A model generated the notes under the pieces. It did no database searches, was not told the DNA's origin, and saw nothing but the letters and a program-made list of their open reading frames with translations. Below, one piece after another: positions 59,989-64,000 of a DNA stretch of 64,000 nucleotides. Both the position numbers and the translations under genes were made by a program. The stretch's first letter is position 1, and every line of letters begins with the position of its first letter. The stretch lies in assembly GCA_022457155.1 (NCBI GenBank), contig JAJGOT010000238.1, positions 124,001 to 188,000 of the forward strand. The letters run 5' to 3'. The DNA is from Cladopsammia gracilis. Lineage: Eukaryota > Cnidaria > Anthozoa > Scleractinia > Dendrophylliidae.

Positions 59989-60030
59989 TTAAGCTCCAGC
60001 AGTTGTGAGCCATTAGGCTTATGAATACTT

Positions 60031-60499
60031 AAGCCTGGTTTCCATATAACCGTAACTACCCCGTAACTGCCGTAAGCGAGTCCCCGGTAGCACTACGGCA
60101 GTGACCGGGATGCTACCATATACATACCGCCGGCAGCCGCAGTTGTGTGTTTCCATTTGTGACCGCATGACCGTGACGAGCTTTTAGCGCAGAAATGGTT
60201 GCGATTCGATTGGACAGTTCTAATCATGTGTTGTCATAAAAACAATGCAACTCCCCCGGGATGTCGCCGGTTCCCGCGGCACGTGTTTCCCTTAAAATCT
60301 TATCAAGCCTGCGGTGCCGTAAAGCCGGAAAAAGTTGAACTCAACTCAACTTTCCGGCACCGGGGACATCGTGCCGCCGGTCATACCAGATGCCGGAACA
60401 GAATGTTTCCATTAAAAATAGAACTACCGCCGGTGTGCCCCAGTGCTACCGTCGGTTCGGCTTACGGCAGTTACGGGGTAGTTACGGGAAACCAGGCTT
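60031..60499. mobile_element. GC-rich MITE with AAGCCTGGTTTCC ends
   Basis: AAGCCTGGTTTCC...AACCGTAACTACCCCG TAACTGCCG at the left, mirrored by CGGCAGTTACGGGGTAGTTA and GGAAACCAGGCTT. Subterminal direct and inverted CCGGCR motifs fill the inside (for example GCCGGTTCC, GCCGGAAAA). No gene. Confidence 0.75.
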
Positions 60500-61850
60500 T
60501 ATCTGTCACGCGCTTTTCGCCGGGCCATGCCCCTCTGCCCTCGCGCGCGCGTCCTCGAACTTTCGCACTGAACGGGCGCCTGCTACACAGGCTAAATACA
60601 CATGTACTTGCCCTTAGTAAAATTATCGTTTCCTTCAATTTTTCTCTTCCTTCCTCGTTTCCTATAAGTTATTCTTAAATTCTATTCAGCCTATTCGAAC
60701 AATCAGGTCGGATGGCTGAAGTATCACAAGCGACCGTTAGAATTCATTAGTATTTATTGCACAGTATTTAAATTTCTAGGCAATCAAGTAAAATAAAAAG
60801 GTCATTATTACCGATGATGCTTTGTATTTTTTACGCTTCTTTCATCTGATTCGCTGTGACAAGTAAACATTTCAAGTGTCAGTAACTGTCATGTCAAGCA
60901 GGTTATTAGTCATGCACTAATGATCACAATCAGCGACAGGTGCCTTACCGTAATGGCAGCAAACATTGCCAATGAAACTAGGAAAATTTATATTGCCTTT
61001 TTATTGTAGTCTGTTTATTTAATAAGAGATCAAATAATAGGAAAATGTTGGGGCGTATTCCTTTAATGGTATTTTGGTGGATTGGAATGTGTTTTTTAAG
61101 TTGTGTAAGGTAGGTTTTAATTAGAAATATCAGTTGTCATATATTTCTTCTAATTCCTTCCTTGTTTATAATTCTCCCAATGGATTTCGATCTGTTGTCG
61201 GAGTTTATTTGGTTAGTATAGATTAAAGAAACAGCAATGGTTTTATTTGTTCCGAGACGGTATTTGACGCCATTTCTGGTTGCGAGGTTCTGATCCAAAC
61301 AAATGCATCGCTGAAATAAGTCATGCATTTGTTCCACTGTTTCTGATCGAAATTTTCTTATATATTCACCGCGATAATGTATGCAAACTCTATAAATAAA
61401 CTTGAGCTGCATAATTAACCTTAAACAACTTCTGAATATTATGACTGACTCTGATGGCGCGCGCGCTATAATCTCATTATACGCTATACGGCAATTCAGT
61501 AATTTAATTTGCTTTTCTTTAAGGTCTGCGACGACGTCGTTTAATTTTACTCAGTGCAATGACACCGATTCTCTTGTTAGACGATTGATGGCTGGTAAGA
61601 ACATATCAAAACTCTCATATATTGAATTTATGCTCAACTGAACGTAAATATTACTCATAAAGGGTTGAGGTTGGTGGACAAAACGTCTATTATAGGGGAG
61701 GGGTGGTGAACATTGAGCCCGCGATATGTAAAGGTCACCTGCCTTACCCATGGGGACGGCGTTGGAGGGAGGGGAGGGTGGGGAGTTGAACAGGGGGGCC
61801 CTCGATGTCTAGGAGAGTAGAGGGTCCAAACATTTCGTATTCACGAGATG
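60500..61850. other. Intergenic, no gene recognised
   Basis: A minus-strand frame (61412-61137, with RCICLDQNLATRNGVKYRLG) is open for 91 codons, but I recognise no domain and see no splice context. It may be LINE debris. G-rich runs at 61690-61800. Nothing else identifiable. Confidence 0.4.
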
Positions 61851-62270
61851 TCGCCGTTCCGAGGTTGCGCGGGAGATTGGGTCGAGTTACGTGTCGCAAA
61901 GCATCATAGGACTGTTTTGGGGGACGTAGCCCTCGTTGCTTTGTGTTTTGTTTGTTGTAAAGTGGGTAAATTTAACTGTTGTGTGTCAGGATGCGCAAAT
62001 AACTGGAGGAACTCGCCAGATATAAAGTGTCACATGCACGTTGCCGAGTGATGCTAAAGCGAGGCGTTTATGTAAAAAATCCCATACGCAACGAAAATTT
62101 GAAGGTGGATACACAAAACACTAGGATTTGTGGAGATCAGTTCCCTAGGCAAGAAAGAATGTACAGAACTCAAAAGCGACGAGTTACACAGAAGCGTCCC
62201 CCAAAACAGCCCTATGATGCTTTGCGACACGTAACTTGACCCAATCTCCCGCGCAACCTCGGAACAGCGA
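61851..62270 (+). mobile_element. Inverted-repeat element carrying a decayed THAP domain
   Basis: About 70-bp arms: GTTCCGAGGTTGCGCGGGAG and GTTACGTGTCGCAAAGCATC at the left, mirrored at 62200-62270. Between them the plus strand encodes NCCVSGCANNWRNS (61974 on) and, after a frameshift, IRNENLKVDTQNTRICGDQF (ending about 62141). These are the start and end of a THAP (C2CH) zinc-finger, with the final His replaced by Gln and the middle frame-shifted. THAP domains are the DNA-binding part of P-element and Kolobok transposases. Confidence 0.75.
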
Positions 62271-62510
62271 ATAGGAGCCTTTGATTTCTTAACTCTGATG
62301 TTATCAACAACACTACAACCTGAACGTAAAATTCAACGAGGTTCTTTTCAAAAAGACAGCCAGTGGAGTAAAATGTTTAGTAAGCTGACCATGCAATCAT
62401 TTTAACTGTTCAGAATTCGAACAAGATTTATTCTTAAATTTGCTGTTTGGGCTTTTGCCCGTTTTACAGCACATAAAACATTTCATTGGATATAAAGTGT
62501 TTCATCAATT
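62271..62510. other. Short unique stretch between two elements
   Basis: AT-rich, no exon or repeat recognised. Confidence 0.5.
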
Positions 62511-63410
62511 AAGGGCCCGTTTACATGGAGCGAGGGTGACCCTGGTACCCGGGTCACCCACCAAGCCGGGGTCCCCTGGGAGGGCCAACTTTTCATACAT
62601 TTGTTTACAAAGTACACTGAAGTGTTTACATGATAGACAGGGTGATCCACCCACCCGGGTCACCCTGTTTTCTTACCAGGGTCACCCTCTTAAGGCCTCT
62701 TTCTACGACCCGGGCTGGTTTCTAACCCGGGTTGAATCACTGCTCAAATTTACGTTTACACGATCCCGGGTTCCTAAGTACAAGAAGAGGGTCAATACAA
62801 CCCGGGTCAGCCCGGTTAGCCCCGTGGGCATGTGCGTACTATTGTTGTACGCATAAATCGCGTCATTCACACTGAACCCGCCGAGTGGTTACATAAGAAA
62901 ATATGGAAAATGTCAACCCCTCTAGCCAGGTCAACCCGGGTCTCGAAAAGGGTTACCCAGCGAGAAGGATTGACCCGGATTGGAAGCGTTTTTCATGTAA
63001 ACGCTTACAGAAGATTGACTGAAGAAGCCACCTGTTGCGGTGATTCAACTCGGGTTAGAAACCAACCCGGGGTCGTGTAAAGAGGCCCTTAGGCGGGTTA
63101 TCTTTTCTGCATGTAAACGGTCACCCCAGGGTCACCCTCCTAGGCAGACTATTTCTGTTTACTTGAAAACCCGCAAAAATGGCGCGCCATACAAGCTTGG
63201 CGAATATTTTGGTCGTGTTTATTTGTGAAAAGCCTCCAAGAACATAGTAAATCGTAAAATGTCCTCCAAAACAAGAGCCCGCCAAAAGAGATAGCTCGCC
63301 TATATGACAGCTCTTCCTAATAGCCCGCCCATGTAAATGCGGGTTACGTTTTAGCCCGGCTGAGAGGGTGACCATGGTAACCGGGTCACCCTGGCTCCCT
63401 CCATGTAAAC
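62511..63410. mobile_element. Element with GTTTACATGGAG ends and many ACCCGGGT motifs
   Basis: AAGGGCCCGTTTACATGGAG followed by GAGGGTGACCCTGGTACCCG at the left and the inverse (GGTCACCCTGGCTCCCTCCA, TGTAAAC) at the right. A second element (62694-63088) with AGGCCTCTTTCTACGACCCG / GTCGTGTAAAGAGGCCC ends and TTA on both sides is nested inside. GGGTCACCC and AACCCGGGTT recur on both strands throughout. Confidence 0.7.
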
Positions 63411-63467
63411 AAGACTTGTGAATTAACGCTATCCCAATTTTTGCTGTTTTTGCACCATTATTTTCAG

Positions 63468-63606
63468 AGCTATCTAATACAAGAAAAGAATTATATCAAG
63501 CCAAACTTCAACTGGAACAGGCAGAGCAAAGAATAAGCAATTTAACCACACAGGTGTCGCCTGGACACCAGGACCATGAAAATTATCAGAAGGATAACAC
63601 CTACAA
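63468..63606 (+). CDS. Internal exon of a coiled-coil protein (gene runs off the window)
   Basis: Acceptor TTATTTTCAG ends at 63467 and donor GTAAGAAATG starts at 63607. The 139-nt exon reads LSNTRKELYQAKLQLEQAEQ, then RISNLTTQVSPGHQDHENYQ and KDNTYK. The first about 30 residues have a regular heptad of hydrophobics and are surely helical; the rest is polar. No stop in frame. No neighbouring exon was found in the window and I do not recognise the family. Confidence 0.6.
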
Positions 63607-64000
63607 GTAAGAAATGTTTAAGCAAAGTTATGGTTTATTGTCTCTTCGAAAATTAACTTGATATCTTCCTCTTAGTGTTCTATAAGAATGTCGCGTTTGA
63701 CAAAGGTTTAACTTTGGGGCAGTTTCCCCCAAAATATCAAAAATCCCTATGACATAGCTTTAAATAACAAGCTTCAACTATCACAAATGGTTTATTCGAT
63801 ACGTTTACTATTATATTACCTTAAAGTGCACCTAATCCCCAATTTGTTTTCCTTTAATCAACTCAATTTACGTTGAAAAGTCGAATAGTGAAATATTTCT
63901 TGTTTTTAACGTCGCGTTAGTGAGTTATAGAGATTTGAATTTACAAAATGCTAACTAGATGACATCAAATTAAGACTTTACCATTATTTCTACTTCAATT
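63607..64000. other. Probable intron of the coiled-coil gene
   Basis: AT-rich, with no further exon visible up to the window edge. Confidence 0.45.

Larger units (their letters stand above)
59145..60030 (+). mobile_element. 3-prime part of the tRNA SINE, split by a TTAA-flanked MITE
   Basis: ACTAGCATCCCATCCAGGGG...GAAACCGGGTTAA and, after the insertion, TTAAGCTCCAGCAGTTGTGA correspond to 53838-53935 of the intact SINE (GAAACCGGGTTTAAGCTCCG). The head is missing: the join at GGCACT fuses it to tRNA spacer sequence. Confidence 0.75.

Noticed and set aside
61137..61412. 91-codon minus-strand frame
   Set aside because: No recognisable domain, upstream promoter or splice sites; possibly LINE debris but without a diagnostic motif.

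Overview
The window is nuclear DNA of an animal, most likely an anthozoan cnidarian and probably a stony coral. Genes are split by GT-AG introns, the DNA is AT-rich, and the space between genes is packed with short inverted-repeat transposons, trinucleotide microsatellites, tRNA- and 5S-derived repeats and a Penelope-like element. The coral reading rests mainly on the first gene, an Asp-rich secreted protein resembling the acidic skeletal organic matrix proteins (SAARP/CARP group). That is an inference from family knowledge; no database was searched.

Layout. 0.5-5.1 kb: a four-exon plus-strand gene for the acidic secreted protein, with a TATA box. 5.3-11.5 kb: a repeat belt with long TAG microsatellites, a retroposon-like family attached to them, several MITEs, a LINE 3-prime fragment and a Penelope 3-prime fragment. 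12.3-24.7 kb: an 18-exon plus-strand gene for a 686-residue class V aminotransferase / cysteine desulfurase-like enzyme, reconstructed here exon by exon with every phase consistent. 25.2-30.3 kb: two large palindromic structures, namely two copies of a 1-kb TTA-flanked transposon in opposite orientation and a 2.1-kb element with roughly 840-bp inverted arms. 32.1-37.2 kb: a four-exon minus-strand gene for a SIKE/FGFR1OP2-type coiled-coil STRIPAK subunit. 37.4-59.1 kb: a cluster of six tRNA-Leu copies on roughly 1-kb repeat units, with different spacers invaded by different mobile sequences: a Penelope element, a 3-kb inverted-repeat element, and a 13-kb macrosatellite set in the T-tract directly behind one tRNA gene. 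59-63.4 kb: nested MITEs, including a TTAA-flanked one inside a SINE and one carrying a decayed THAP domain. 63.5 kb: one coiled-coil exon of a gene that runs off the window.

The three complete protein genes have no evident functional link. The SIKE gene and the first tRNA-Leu are divergent, with 145 bp between them. The most unusual part is the tRNA-Leu cluster and the macrosatellite in it: units of about 0.65-1.6 kb, 14-bp-stem hairpins in T-runs, four truncated 5S rRNA copies, and terminal sequence features that may fit a rolling-circle (Helentron-like) origin. Several insertions have paralogous unfilled sites within the same window, so their boundaries can be read directly.
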